A stretch of 64,000 nucleotides of DNA from Corynebacterium lubricantis DSM 45231 (GCF_000379425.1 NZ_KB902193.1:160795-224794), one strand, 5' to 3'; positions 9,138-18,200 are shown, counted from the first letter of the stretch. Numbers and translations: made by a program. The notes: generated by a model not told the origin, from the sequence alone.

Positions 9138-10562
9138 CTAGTGGAGTTCCAGACGGCGGGACATATCAGAAGCGAAGAGGCCCTCCGGGTCGATCGCGTT
9201 GCGGGTCTTCAGCCAGCCCTCAAGGCCTGGGTACATCTTGTGGAAGTTCTCCGCAGAGGTGCGGGATTCCTTCGCCAGGTAGAGGCGGCCGCCGAATTCC
9301 ATGACCTGCTCATCGAGGCGGTCGAGGAACTCGTTGAGGCCATCGCGGATCGGGAAGTCCACGCAGACGTTCCAGCCCTTCATTGGGTAGGACAGTGGCG
9401 CGCGGTTGCCCTCGCCAAACAGCTTGAACACGTTGAGCGCGGAGTAGTGGCCGGACTTCTGAATGTCGTAGATGATCTGCTTGAAAGGTTCAACGGCATC
9501 GGTTGGCACCACGAACTGGTACTGGAGGAAGCCAGCTGGGCCGTAGCCACGGTTCCACTCGGCGATCATATCCAGGGGCTGGTAGAACTGCGTGAGGTTC
9601 TTCACGTCGTTCTTCGAATCCTTGCCCATGGCGTAGTACAGCTCGCCGATGGTGTTCATGGTCAGCTTGTTCATGGTCCAGGACGGGAAGATATCCGGCA
9701 CCGTCATCAGCTGAGGGGCGGTGAACTTCAGCGGATCCTTCGCCAGCTTCGGAGCGAACTCCTCAAGCTGCGCCAAGGTAGCCAGCGAACCACGGGAAAT
9801 GGTGGAGCGGCCAGTCTTAGGCGGCGGGTTGATCGCATCGAACCATGCAGACGAGTAGGAGTAGTTTTCCTCAGCGCCGTTGGAGTGCTCAGCGATGGTC
9901 TCATCCAAGTTCGAGGTACGCACAGTGTCCGAGATGAAGTACGCGGTTTCCGTCTTCGTCATCTTGATCTTGGCGCGCAGGATGATGCCGGTTAGGCCCA
10001 TGCCTCCAACCGTTGCCCAGAACAGGTCGCCGGAAGGATCATCGGAGGAACCTTCTGGCTCGAGGTGCAAAACGCGACCGTCTGCGACGAGCAGTTCCAT
10101 GGACACGACGTGGTCACCGAAGGAACCATCGGAGTGGTGGTTCTTGCCGTGAATATCCGGCCCGATTGCGCCACCGATGGTGACCTGGCGGGTACCAGGA
10201 AGGACAGGGACCCACAGGCCATAAGGGATCGCGGCGCGCATCAGCTGATCCAGGGTCACACCACCGTCGACGTCCACAATGGCGGAGTCTGGGTCGATGG
10301 AGTGGATCTCGTTGAGCGGCTGCATATCCACGACGAGGCCGCCACCGTTTTGGGCGGGGTCACCGTAGGAGCGGCCCATGCCGCGGGCAATGATGCCGCG
10401 CCGGGCGTGCTTCGGCAGCGATTCGTTCTGCTCAGCAACGACCTTGACAGCGTTGATGACCGTTTCCGGGCTCGTCGCAGAAAGGACGTGCGCAGTGGTT
10501 GGCGCCGTGCGACCCCAGCCATAAAGTGATTTTTCAGTAGTGTGCAGTTCCATCTTTTCCAT
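9138..10562 (-). CDS. dprE1: Decaprenylphosphoryl-beta-D-ribose oxidase
   Basis: A 474-residue flavoenzyme of the VAO/PCMH type: it oxidises the ribose 2-OH of decaprenylphosphoryl-ribose to the keto intermediate used by DprE2. The FAD domain shows [17 protein letters not shown] and [16 protein letters not shown]; the His equivalent to Mtb His132 is at about residue 138. The motif GWNVCVDFP contains the cysteine (about residue 400) that corresponds to Mtb Cys387, the residue modified by benzothiazinones. A second in-frame ATG three codons in is an alternative start. First gene of the arabinan precursor operon. Confidence 0.96.
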   Translation of the reverse strand: MEKMELHTTEKSLYGWGRTAPTTAHVLSATSPETVINAVKVVAEQNESLPKHARRGIIARGMGRSYGDPAQNGGGLVVDMQPLNEIHSIDPDSAIVDVDGGVTLDQLMRAAIPYGLWVPVLPGTRQVTIGGAIGPDIHGKNHHSDGSFGDHVVSMELLVADGRVLHLEPEGSSDDPSGDLFWATVGGMGLTGIILRAKIKMTKTETAYFISDTVRTSNLDETIAEHSNGAEENYSYSSAWFDAINPPPKTGRSTISRGSLATLAQLEEFAPKLAKDPLKFTAPQLMTVPDIFPSWTMNKLTMNTIGELYYAMGKDSKNDVKNLTQFYQPLDMIAEWNRGYGPAGFLQYQFVVPTDAVEPFKQIIYDIQKSGHYSALNVFKLFGEGNRAPLSYPMKGWNVCVDFPIRDGLNEFLDRLDEQVMEFGGRLYLAKESRTSAENFHKMYPGLEGWLKTRNAIDPEGLFASDMSRRLELH

Positions 10563-10690
10563 TCTTGCTACTCGATGGTTGTAGGGGATGGAGAGGTAAT
10601 TCCGAATTCAAGCCTACCGGTGTGTTCTCCCCAGAGGTGCAAAGAATCCTGTGAAATAGGTCGTATCTATCAGGCTCTTTGTAGAATCTT

Positions 10691-10927
10691 TTAGAGGTCC
10701 ATGATGTCTTTGATTTCCTGCGGCAATTCTTCCTGCGAGGTGATCGTGGGCAAGCCCTTTTCCTTATGATCCGCCAAGATTCGGTAGACGTAGCTGCGCG
10801 AATGTGAATCAAGCAGGGGCAGCTCCTGGGCAATCAAGCGGACCATGAAGTCGCTCAAAGGGACATCAACCAGCTGAGCTGCCATGTGAGTCGCGTTCGG
10901 GTCATCGCCTTGGTAGTGCTTTCTCAT
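10691..10927 (-). CDS. Small protein of unknown function
   Basis: A 78-residue soluble protein from ATG 10927 (MRKHYQGDDP...), ending QEIKDIMDL. An in-frame TTG at 10987 would extend it by 20 residues, but the extension would overlap the divergent promoter region; GGAAAG lies unusually close to the ATG. The text VDVPLSDFMVRLIAQELP and SRSYVYRILADHKEKG looks like a compact helical domain. I recognise no family. It is transcribed towards dprE1, 128 bases away, so it may lead the operon. Composition matches the chromosome. Confidence 0.6.
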   Translation of the reverse strand: MRKHYQGDDPNATHMAAQLVDVPLSDFMVRLIAQELPLLDSHSRSYVYRILADHKEKGLPTITSQEELPQEIKDIMDL

Positions 10928-11014
10928 GCTTTCCAGGCTAGTGGAGCGTGTGCGAGATAACCTAAGCAAAATACTGCACTTCACCAATTGCGATACCGAT
11001 TACGATGGGGACCT

Positions 11015-11500
11015 ATGACACGGAAGCAGACTTCGGCACAAGATCAACTAGAAATCGATGACATCGATTACAACGCGCTGGACAACACCACCGGCGGACG
11101 CGCCATCCAAGCCGGATTCGTTTTCGCGGCGCTCTCTGTCCCTGATTATGTTGCGCCAGGCGCCCCACGCGTAGCGACGATTGCGGTGGTCGCCGTAGCA
11201 AACCTCGTCACCATTGCGGCATTCAATGCCTTCGACGAAGACCCACGCAATGACCTTTCTGCAATCTTGGATTGGGAATCTGAAGCGGGTACCGAGGAAG
11301 TTGCCTCTCCAGCCAAGACTTGGGCTGTTCTGCTGGGCTTGATCGTTGTGGGAGCTTTGGTCCTAGCTGGAGGCGAGAAGCTTGTCGGAGCGCTGGCAAA
11401 GCAACTGCGCAAGCGCGGAGTGACCAAACCACACACAGTAATCGGCGGGGTCGCCGCAGCACTGGCGTTTGCGCTGATGGAACTCCAGGCACGCAAATGA
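11015..11500 (+). CDS. Membrane protein of unknown function
   Basis: A 161-residue protein. The polar N-terminus (about 1-30) is followed by hydrophobic stretches near residues 35-75, one strong segment around 100-120 (WAVLLGLIVVGALVLAGG), and a last one near 143-157. ATG 11015 has GGGG five bases upstream; nine further in-frame codons upstream are open but lack a site. Divergent from the small gene at 10691. Its stop overlaps the next start (ATGA at 11497-11500). It belongs to the conserved corynebacterial stretch between dprE1 and the GtrA genes; function unknown. Confidence 0.75.
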   Translation: MTRKQTSAQDQLEIDDIDYNALDNTTGGRAIQAGFVFAALSVPDYVAPGAPRVATIAVVAVANLVTIAAFNAFDEDPRNDLSAILDWESEAGTEEVASPAKTWAVLLGLIVVGALVLAGGEKLVGALAKQLRKRGVTKPHTVIGGVAAALAFALMELQARK

Positions 11501-11946
11501 GCGAGGAACAGGTTCAGCATCCGGTGCTGGCAATCGTCGATAAGCACGATGCCCGCACCGTGATCTGGCGCGTGGAAACGACCCCTGGGTTCGAACCGCT
11601 CTCCGGCGCGTGGATCACTGAGAGCACCGCCGACGTTGAGAATCTCGTCTCTGGTGCCGTGGTTATTCCCGTGGGCGAACACGACGACGAAGTCCGCGCG
11701 ATAGAGGGCGCGGGCCCGTTTACCAGCATTGAGTCCATCACGGCAGAGCTGAAGAAGGCCGGAGTAGCCCTCACGAAGGAACTCGAGGAGCAGCCGCAAT
11801 ACACCGGGGAGCCCAGCGCGGAAACTGCCTGGGCTAACGCCATCAAGGTCACTGAGCTGGTCGAAGCGTGGCGCGCCTTCGAAACACGCCGACGTCAACG
11901 CGACGGCGACGAGCTGCGCGCGCTGCCAACGCCACCACTGGAGTGA
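11497..11946 (+). CDS. Soluble protein of unknown function
   Basis: A 149-residue protein starting MSEEQVQHPVLAIVDKHDA; the start overlaps the preceding stop as ATGA. The frame stays open upstream inside the previous gene, but that part reads as low-complexity shadow text. No membrane segment or catalytic motif is evident. The C-terminal third is helical with Glu/Arg-rich text (AWRAFETRRRQRDGDE). It is probably translated together with the membrane protein upstream. Function not recognised. Confidence 0.65.
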   Translation: MSEEQVQHPVLAIVDKHDARTVIWRVETTPGFEPLSGAWITESTADVENLVSGAVVIPVGEHDDEVRAIEGAGPFTSIESITAELKKAGVALTKELEEQPQYTGEPSAETAWANAIKVTELVEAWRAFETRRRQRDGDELRALPTPPLE

Positions 11947-11994
11947 GCACACGGCGTGCCACCCGATTAAGCCAAAATCGCTACGCTTGGCACT

Positions 11995-12948
11995 ATGGCA
12001 GGAAACTTTTCGGATGAGTTCGACGGGCGCAAGGTCATCGACCTTGCTGCGGCTCGCGCTTCCCGAAATCGTGCCGGAAAAAGGAGCAGCGGAAACACTG
12101 TCCAAAAGTCCCGGTACGGGAACACGCTCCTGATTCGCGCAGCGGCGCACGTCGCCGGGGAAGAAGTGATCCGCCACATCGGGATCGACGAAAACCTCCA
12201 ACTCGGCCAGCTCGGCGACATCATGGCCACGGCCTTTAATCTTGGTGAAGAGTCGGTTCCCAGCGGTTTTACCGTGGAATCAGATAGTCAGCGCTGGCTG
12301 GACCCGCATCACTTAGTTGCAGAGTATTTCTCCGACGAGGGCGACGGCCTGTACTACCACTGGGGCCTGTGGACCTTCAGCGTGGTCCTCGGCGATAAGT
12401 GGCCACGTGATGAGGGCACGCCGCGCGCACTGTGCGTCGGCGGGCTGGGGGACTTCGGCGGCGTGGCCTTCGACCTTTCACGCATCAACGAATTGCTTAC
12501 CGACGATGGCGTGGCCCAAGAAGTGCTGTCAAAAACGCGCCCTGAGGTTGCTGGCGTGATCCAGCGCTCCGGGGTTTTCGACTTCATTCCGCTGCTACAT
12601 GCGATGGATTTGGGTCGCAGCGTGCGCCTCGATGCCGACGTGTCGCACACCCTGCAGGGCCTGCCGCGGGAAATCTCGCGGCAGGGTGTTGATGCGTTTT
12701 GGTCGACGGTGTTGGGGCTGGCGTGCCTTGCTTCCGACGAGCTGACTGACCAGGTGATCGAAGAGACCATGGAAGCTCTGGGTTGGACGACGGCGGAGGG
12801 CTCGTCGTATAGCGCAGCGGAGATCACGGACATGTGCGCGGCGTCTCTTGCCGAGCTCCAACGGGTCGGGGGCTATCAGGAGCCTGCGCTGGCACCGATC
12901 GATCGTCTTGAGCTTTACCGTGAGTTGCTTCGGGCATCAGGGGACTAG
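11995..12948 (+). CDS. Unknown protein with a possible pRiA4b ORF-3-like fold
   Basis: A 317-residue soluble protein. A basic N-terminal tail (RKVIDLAAARASRNRAGKRS) precedes a central block reading LYYHWGLWTFSVVLGDKW, then PRALCVGGLGDFGGVAF. The order W..F.V.LGD.W, P.ALC.GG.G..GG is what I know from pRiA4b ORF-3-like proteins (the domain attached to some transposon TnpR proteins), but it is divergent, so I give this only as a lead. The C-terminal 100 residues are helical. It follows the two small genes upstream by 48 bases and precedes the GtrA pair. Confidence 0.7.
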   Translation: MAGNFSDEFDGRKVIDLAAARASRNRAGKRSSGNTVQKSRYGNTLLIRAAAHVAGEEVIRHIGIDENLQLGQLGDIMATAFNLGEESVPSGFTVESDSQRWLDPHHLVAEYFSDEGDGLYYHWGLWTFSVVLGDKWPRDEGTPRALCVGGLGDFGGVAFDLSRINELLTDDGVAQEVLSKTRPEVAGVIQRSGVFDFIPLLHAMDLGRSVRLDADVSHTLQGLPREISRQGVDAFWSTVLGLACLASDELTDQVIEETMEALGWTTAEGSSYSAAEITDMCAASLAELQRVGGYQEPALAPIDRLELYRELLRASGD

Positions 12949-12960
12949 GAAGGGGTAGGA

Positions 12961-13452
12961 TTGTCCGGCGTGCCTACTATGCCCCAAGATTCTCCTGAAA
13001 ATTCGACACCCGATGATCAGGTCACGTCTGAGAAGCACCAACGCTTTGACGACAATAACGCGCTGGTCCAACTGGTGCGGTTTACCACCGTCGGTATCTT
13101 CACCGCGCTCATTGACTTCTCGCTGACCTGGTTCTTTACCTTCGTTGTCGGATGGAATCGCCAGATTGCCAAGGCGATCGGTTGGGTCTTCGGTACGCTG
13201 GCGGCCTACCTGCTCAACTCTCGGTATACCTTCAAATCCGAGGTCAACGCGAAGAAGGCGCTCGCGGTATTTACCTTGTATGCCTCGACCTTCTTGATCC
13301 AGCAGTTCATGTACTGGGTGACCAACGCGCCACTGCTTGCCTTGGGATTCGATGGCACTGTCAAGGACGCGATCTCGTTTGTGATTGCCCAGGGCGTGGC
13401 AACCATCACTAACTTCGTGCTCCAGCGTGTCCTGATCTTCAAGAAGGACTAG
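12961..13452 (+). CDS. GtrA-family membrane protein (Rv3789-like)
   Basis: A 163-residue protein with four membrane segments (about residues 38-60, 67-87, 97-117, 132-152) and the GtrA text LVRFTTVGIFTALIDFSLTW and LLNSRYTFK. GtrA proteins are thought to help move polyprenyl-linked sugars across the membrane; the mycobacterial homologue beside DprE1 has been linked to arabinan synthesis. The TTG at 12961 is chosen because GGGGTAGGA precedes it; GTG 12970 or ATG 12979 are alternatives. Twelve bases separate it from a second GtrA gene. Confidence 0.85.
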   Translation: MSGVPTMPQDSPENSTPDDQVTSEKHQRFDDNNALVQLVRFTTVGIFTALIDFSLTWFFTFVVGWNRQIAKAIGWVFGTLAAYLLNSRYTFKSEVNAKKALAVFTLYASTFLIQQFMYWVTNAPLLALGFDGTVKDAISFVIAQGVATITNFVLQRVLIFKKD

Positions 13453-13463
13453 CCTAGGACTTT

Positions 13464-13946
13464 ATGGCCGATCCGATATCAACTGCGTGGGCAGCACTTC
13501 GGGCAGCCAATCTGCATAAGTCCGATGCGCTGCACGCACAAGCAGCACGATTCGGAATGACGGGATTGGTGTCCGCTGGCCTCGATGTTGCGTTGACCTG
13601 GATTCTTCAGGTCGGATTGGGTGTCCTCGGCCAAGGCTGGGCGCGTTCGGTGGGCTATATCGTCGGCACCACCGTGGCCACGATCCTGAATCGAAAATTT
13701 ACCTTCCGAGCACCGTTTTCTTTACGACGCTTCATCGCGGTGGCGGTGCTGTACTTCGTCAGCTGGTTGGCCAACGTGGAGATCTATCAGCGGGTGTTCA
13801 CCTGGCTCCACGAGGCGACCGTGCTCACGGAAACCCCAGTCTTGCTGATCGCCTATGTGATTGCCCAAGGCATCACCACGACGATCAACTTTGTGGTGCA
13901 GCGCTCGGTTATTTTTAAGCCACCACGCAAGCCTCGGGAGAGCTAG
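13464..13946 (+). CDS. Second GtrA-family membrane protein
   Basis: A 160-residue four-helix GtrA protein (ARFGMTGLVSAGLDVALTWI near the start, TILNRKFTFRAPF after helix two, C-terminal basic tail). It shares layout with its upstream neighbour but is clearly divergent, so this is an old tandem duplication or two distinct subfamily members. Its stop codon shares bases with the stop of glfT1 on the other strand (13943-13946). The likely role is in flipping or presenting a lipid-linked sugar for cell-wall synthesis (family knowledge, not shown here). Confidence 0.82.
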   Translation: MADPISTAWAALRAANLHKSDALHAQAARFGMTGLVSAGLDVALTWILQVGLGVLGQGWARSVGYIVGTTVATILNRKFTFRAPFSLRRFIAVAVLYFVSWLANVEIYQRVFTWLHEATVLTETPVLLIAYVIAQGITTTINFVVQRSVIFKPPRKPRES

Positions 13947-14854
13947 GGCCTGCGGAAATCCTCGCGCGCACCGCGGCGCAGCAAGGACAGCCAGTTCCGG
14001 AACTCCTGCGGGTTTTTGCGCTGAATCAGGAAGAACCATCCGAAACGCACCACTTCTTGCAGCTTCATCTGCTTCATTCCGCGCTGATTAATAATGTAGC
14101 CACGGTTGCGATAGGTAAAGAAACGCTTCGTTTCATTATCGGGGAATTGCGCATGGGCTTTGCCACCCAAAATGGGATGGAACTCGCCCGACCCGTCCGG
14201 GTGTACATACGCAGTGGTCAGCGCGGTGCCGAACTTCAAGCCCGATTGCTTGAGGCGGCGGTGGTATTCCACCTCGTCGCCGCGGATGAACAGGCGGTAG
14301 TCGGGCACACCAATGCGCTCCATTGCGGCCGCTGAAATCAGCGCTCCATTAAAGAGTGAGGCGATTCCGGGCAGGAAGTCGCCCTCCAACTCGTCGCGAC
14401 GCCTGCGCCACACCACACCTTGGCGCAGCGGAAATGCTAGGCGCTGCGGGTCGTCGATATTCGCCACCACTGGCGAGACCTCGTGCAGGCCCTCGCGGCC
14501 GGCCACGCGGTACAGCTCCTCCAGAACACCGTGATCGGCCGGGCGTCCGTCATCATCAGCGCACCAAATCGCGTCGGCGCCCAGCGCCAAAGCATGCAAG
14601 AAACCGTACGCAAAGCCGCCGGCACCACCCAAGTTGGTGCGCGAGGGCAGGTACACAGCACGCTCGCCCGCTAGCTTTTCGACGAGCTCCCGCACCTCGT
14701 CCTCACAACCATTGTCAACAACGATCACCCAATCCACGGGGTGGGTTTGATTCACCACTTGCTCCAAAGAATTGCGGAGCAGCTCGACGCGCTTGTGGGT
14801 GACAATCACCGCTGCAGTCGTGCCACTGGGATCAAGTGTGGGAGTTTCAGCCAT
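13943..14854 (-). CDS. glfT1: Galactofuranosyltransferase GlfT1
   Basis: A 303-residue GT2-type (GT-A fold) glycosyltransferase. The N-terminus reads AAVIVTHKRVELLRNSL, the nucleotide-binding region continues with VIVVDNGCEDE, and the metal-binding DxD is in WCADDDGRP. GlfT1 primes galactan by adding the first galactofuranose residues from UDP-Galf to the rhamnosyl-GlcNAc lipid linker. Start at ATG 14854 (MAETPTLDPSG); the open frame upstream is not protein-like. No strong ribosome site is visible. It sits next to the ABC exporter genes as in mycobacteria (Rv3781-Rv3783), which supports the call. Confidence 0.9.
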   Translation of the reverse strand: MAETPTLDPSGTTAAVIVTHKRVELLRNSLEQVVNQTHPVDWVIVVDNGCEDEVRELVEKLAGERAVYLPSRTNLGGAGGFAYGFLHALALGADAIWCADDDGRPADHGVLEELYRVAGREGLHEVSPVVANIDDPQRLAFPLRQGVVWRRRRDELEGDFLPGIASLFNGALISAAAMERIGVPDYRLFIRGDEVEYHRRLKQSGLKFGTALTTAYVHPDGSGEFHPILGGKAHAQFPDNETKRFFTYRNRGYIINQRGMKQMKLQEVVRFGWFFLIQRKNPQEFRNWLSLLRRGAREDFRRP

Positions 14855-14897
14855 AGCGCTTATTCTGCCACCCGTGCTTGCTTTGTGGCGGGAGGCA

Positions 14898-15710
14898 TCA
14901 CTGCTCGCCGGGCTCTTTCGCATCCTCGTTGTGGAAGCGTTGGATGAGACTGCGCACATTGTCTGCTGCTTCTTTGCCTTCGTAGGCTTCCACGACTTCG
15001 TCGACAAGCCCGGCTTGGCGGATTTCGCCGTGGTCAATCCACAGCCCCGTGTTGCACAGCTGGGCGAGGAAATCATTGGAGTGGGAGGCGAAGACCAGGA
15101 TGCCGGAGCGCTCCACCATTTCAGCCAGGCGCACGCGCGCCTTGGCCATGAAGGCGGAGTCAACGGCGCCGATGCCCTCGTCGAGAAGCAAAATCTCGGG
15201 CTCGATGGAGGTGACTACTCCAAGGGCGAGGCGCACGCGCATGCCGGTGGAGTAGGTGCGCAGCGGCATGGAGAGGTAGTCGCCGAGCTCGGAGAACTCG
15301 GCGATTTCGTCCATCTTTTTGCGCATCTGTTTGCGCGATTGGCCGAGGAAGAGGCCGCGGATGATGATGTTTTCGTAGCCCGAGATCTCCGGGTCCATGC
15401 CCACACCCAGGTCGAAGACGGGGGCGACGCGGCCGCGAACATCGGCGACACCGCGGGTGGGCTCGTAGATGCCGGAGAGCAGGCGCAGCAGCGTCGATTT
15501 ACCAGCGCCGTTATGTCCGACAAGACCGACGCGGTCGCCCTCGCGGAGGTGCAGATTAATGTCTTTGAGTGCCTCGACGACGATGGTGTTTGATTCGTTT
15601 TTGCCGATCGCGCCGCCAGCCGTGGACATCATCGCGTTCTTCAGCGAGCGTGATTTTGCGTCGAAGATGGGGAAGTCAACGCAGGCGTTATAGGTGTCAA
15701 TGGAAACCAT
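14898..15710 (-). CDS. wzt: Galactan/O-antigen-type ABC exporter, ATP-binding subunit
   Basis: A 270-residue ATPase with Walker A GHNGAGKST (about residue 65), the signature YSTGMRVRLALG and Walker B ILLLDEGIGAVD followed by the switch His in FASHSND. It lacks the long C-terminal carbohydrate-binding domain of Wzt proteins that recognise a chain cap. With the adjacent permease it should export the lipid-linked galactan, as proposed for mycobacterial Rv3781/Rv3783. It lies 30 bases after the permease gene and 43 bases before glfT1. Confidence 0.9.
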   Translation of the reverse strand: MVSIDTYNACVDFPIFDAKSRSLKNAMMSTAGGAIGKNESNTIVVEALKDINLHLREGDRVGLVGHNGAGKSTLLRLLSGIYEPTRGVADVRGRVAPVFDLGVGMDPEISGYENIIIRGLFLGQSRKQMRKKMDEIAEFSELGDYLSMPLRTYSTGMRVRLALGVVTSIEPEILLLDEGIGAVDSAFMAKARVRLAEMVERSGILVFASHSNDFLAQLCNTGLWIDHGEIRQAGLVDEVVEAYEGKEAADNVRSLIQRFHNEDAKEPGEQ

Positions 15711-15740
15711 GGTGGTGTTCCTTTCTTTCTTAGACCTGAC

Positions 15741-16628
15741 TTAAACCCAGTAAGGAACGCGGTAGCGCCATTGGCGCATGACCAGCACGGTCAGAAGCAA
15801 CCCGACGACGGTGCAGCCGATGACGATCCACCAGTGATAAGCCTCAACGTGTTGGCCGATCAGTGGGGCACGGACGATTTCGAGGTAGTGGAACAGAGGG
15901 TTGATCTCGACGATCTTGGCCTGCTGCGCGACCTCGCCGCCCCGGACCTCGAGGGTGTGGGTCGTCCACACGATCGGGGTGACATAAAACAGCAGCTGCA
16001 CCAGTGCCTCAAGGAGTGGGGCGACATCGCGGAAACGCGTGGCGACGATGCCGAAGAACATAGCCACCCACACACCGTTGAGGATCAGGAGTAAAAGCGC
16101 GGGGACGAACATGAGCACTTCCCAGGTCAACGGGATATCCAGCAGGATGACCATGAGGACCCAGATGATCATGTTGTGCGCCAAGAAGAGCACTTGGCGC
16201 CACACTAAGCGGTAGACGTGCACGCTGAGCGCACTCGGGAGCTGTTTGATTAGGCCTTCGTTTTCAATGAAGACGGTGGAGCCTTCTTTGATGCAGCCAG
16301 AGATGAAGCCCCAGACGATGAAGCCCACGGTGACGTGTGGGAGGAACTGCCGCCAATCGATCTGGAAGAGCAAGGAGTACAACAGGCCAAGCGCGATGGC
16401 CATCACGCCGGTGGCGATGGTGATCCACAGCGGGCCTAGCGTGGAACGCTTATAGCGCTGCTTGATGTCTTGCCAACCGAGTTGGAGCCATAGTTCGTAT
16501 TGAAAGAAGCCGCGCGTAAGGTCACGAAATGCAGCACCGAAAGTCTTGGATTGCGACTTTGGTGTCTCTTCGTGCGCGTCCGAGGTCATTCGGGCTACAT
16601 CGGCGCGTAGTTGGTTATTGTCCAGCAC
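15741..16628 (-). CDS. wzm: Galactan/O-antigen-type ABC exporter, permease subunit
   Basis: A 295-residue ABC-2 type permease. A soluble N-terminus of about 50 residues leads to RGFFQYELWLQLGWQDIKQRY, the amphipathic connector typical of Wzm proteins, then six membrane segments. ATG 16628 is used; an ATG 13 codons in (MTSDAHEE) is possible. First gene of the permease-ATPase-glfT1 unit; more than 300 bases of non-coding DNA upstream separate it from the divergent gene at 16947. Confidence 0.9.
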   Translation of the reverse strand: MLDNNQLRADVARMTSDAHEETPKSQSKTFGAAFRDLTRGFFQYELWLQLGWQDIKQRYKRSTLGPLWITIATGVMAIALGLLYSLLFQIDWRQFLPHVTVGFIVWGFISGCIKEGSTVFIENEGLIKQLPSALSVHVYRLVWRQVLFLAHNMIIWVLMVILLDIPLTWEVLMFVPALLLLILNGVWVAMFFGIVATRFRDVAPLLEALVQLLFYVTPIVWTTHTLEVRGGEVAQQAKIVEINPLFHYLEIVRAPLIGQHVEAYHWWIVIGCTVVGLLLTVLVMRQWRYRVPYWV

Positions 16629-16801
16629 CTATCCCACCCTAGTCGGCTGCACCTCAATTCCTAATGCAGCTCGAGGTGCTTAAGGCAACCTTTTTGCGAA
16701 GCAGCGTCTAGTGGGACGTAAATGATCTCCTGATATGTATGGTGCTGGTGAGGGGCCTGGGAATTGCCTAGGAATTGCCATAGGGTTCTACTTTTTGGTG
16801 T

Positions 16802-16830
16802 TTGGGTGGCCCAATTGCGCTCGGTATAAT
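16802..16830 (+). promoter_or_regulatory. Promoter for the cysteine-desulfurase-like gene
   Basis: TTGGGT (16802-16807), a 17-base spacer and a perfect TATAAT (16825-16830), about 117 bases upstream of the start at 16947. The rest of the 16629-16946 gap holds two direct copies of GGAATTGCC (16760-16768 and 16771-16779) 11 bases apart, just upstream of this promoter, and no convincing small gene. Confidence 0.6.
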
Positions 16831-16946
16831 GGAAGTTTCTTGGAGTGAACCATAAATAGGTAGCGCTTCGAATTAAGGGTTACCAAGCACGTGGTTAACG
16901 TGGTTGAATGGTTGGTTGATGAAGGTCCGCAAGGAAAGGGCAGGGA

Positions 16947-18191
16947 ATGGCGTACGACGTCTTTGAAGTTCGTGGGTTGTATACCTCGCTCTCGGATGGC
17001 TGGACGTACCTCAATGCGCACGACTGCCCTCAGATCCCCGAGCGAGTTTCCGCCGCCGTGGCACGGTCGTTTCGGATGGCCACGCAAGCAGTCCACCCGG
17101 AAGTAAAAACGGGCACGCATTCCCGCAGCAGCGTGGGGCGCCCCGAAGGCGATGCTTTTGCAGCTGACGCCCGCCATGCGATCGCCGATCTGGTCGGCTC
17201 TTCTGCAAACAGGGTTGTCCTCGGGCCGAGCCTCCCAGTGCTTTATGCCGCCCTCGCTTCGGCAATGCGCCCGATGTTTCGGCACCATTCGTCGATAGTT
17301 GTGAGCTCTTTGGAAGATGCCGCGCTAACGGTCGCCTTCAAGGGTCTGAATTCGGATATCCGCTGGGCGCAGCCGGATCTTGCCACCGGTGATCTTCCGG
17401 CCTGGCAGTACGGTGAGCTCGTCGACGGTGGAACCCGCCTTGTCAGCATTCCCGCGGCTCATTCCGCACTGGGCAATGTGGTAGATGTACAGGGCATTGC
17501 CGAGCGTGCACGCGAGAAGTCCCGTGCGTGGGTGCTAGTAGATGCCACTGCCTATGCCGCGCACCGCGTGGTCGACCTCGGGGAGATGGGCAGCGATATC
17601 GTCGCTGTGGACATCGGGGCGCTGGGCGGGCCACAGGTAGCTGCATTGGTCTTTCGCGACGAGGCAATGTTTAAGCGCCTCGAGTCGCTGAACCCTGCGC
17701 TTGGAAAACAGGCAACTGGTATTGAGAAGCTCAGTCTCGATGTCGCCCCCGGATTGGCTGGTGGCGTGTCGCCGCTGGTGGAACATGTGTCGAACTTAGT
17801 TCCCGTCACCGAGCGGATGAGCCGACGCAATCGGGTTGTGCGCTCCATGACCGAGCTGGGCGATTACTTGGATAGCCTGCGCGACGATCTCTACGGATAC
17901 CTCGGCGCCCTGCCGTCAGTGCACATCGTGGGTGCCTCCGGCGAGGCAGCGCAGGGGACAGCGGTCGATCGTTTGCCACGCCTGTCCTTCGGCGTGCGCG
18001 GGGTACCTGCTGAAACGGTATACCGCCGCCTCGTGGACAACGGGCTGATCACCACCGTGAGCAAGCCGTCACCGCTATTCACTGAGATGGGTGTCGACGA
18101 GATTGGCGGGGCCGTCACGGTGGCGCTCGGCCCCTTCAATACGGAAAGCGATATCGAGCACCTCACGCGTGTCGTCGCTTCTTTGGCTTAG
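16947..18191 (+). CDS. Cysteine-desulfurase-like fold-type I protein lacking the PLP lysine
   Basis: A 414-residue homologue of mycobacterial Rv3778c and the class V aminotransferase/cysteine desulfurase family. The Asp that contacts the PLP ring nitrogen appears to be in VLVDATAYAAHRVVDL. Where family members carry the lysine that forms the Schiff base (K..GP), this protein reads AVDIGALGGPQVAALVF, with alanine at the expected lysine position. It may therefore not be a conventional PLP enzyme. ATG 16947 has AAGGAAAGGGCAGG upstream. Convergent with the symporter gene that follows. Confidence 0.8.
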   Translation: MAYDVFEVRGLYTSLSDGWTYLNAHDCPQIPERVSAAVARSFRMATQAVHPEVKTGTHSRSSVGRPEGDAFAADARHAIADLVGSSANRVVLGPSLPVLYAALASAMRPMFRHHSSIVVSSLEDAALTVAFKGLNSDIRWAQPDLATGDLPAWQYGELVDGGTRLVSIPAAHSALGNVVDVQGIAERAREKSRAWVLVDATAYAAHRVVDLGEMGSDIVAVDIGALGGPQVAALVFRDEAMFKRLESLNPALGKQATGIEKLSLDVAPGLAGGVSPLVEHVSNLVPVTERMSRRNRVVRSMTELGDYLDSLRDDLYGYLGALPSVHIVGASGEAAQGTAVDRLPRLSFGVRGVPAETVYRRLVDNGLITTVSKPSPLFTEMGVDEIGGAVTVALGPFNTESDIEHLTRVVASLA

Positions 18192-18200
18192 TTTTTCGAC

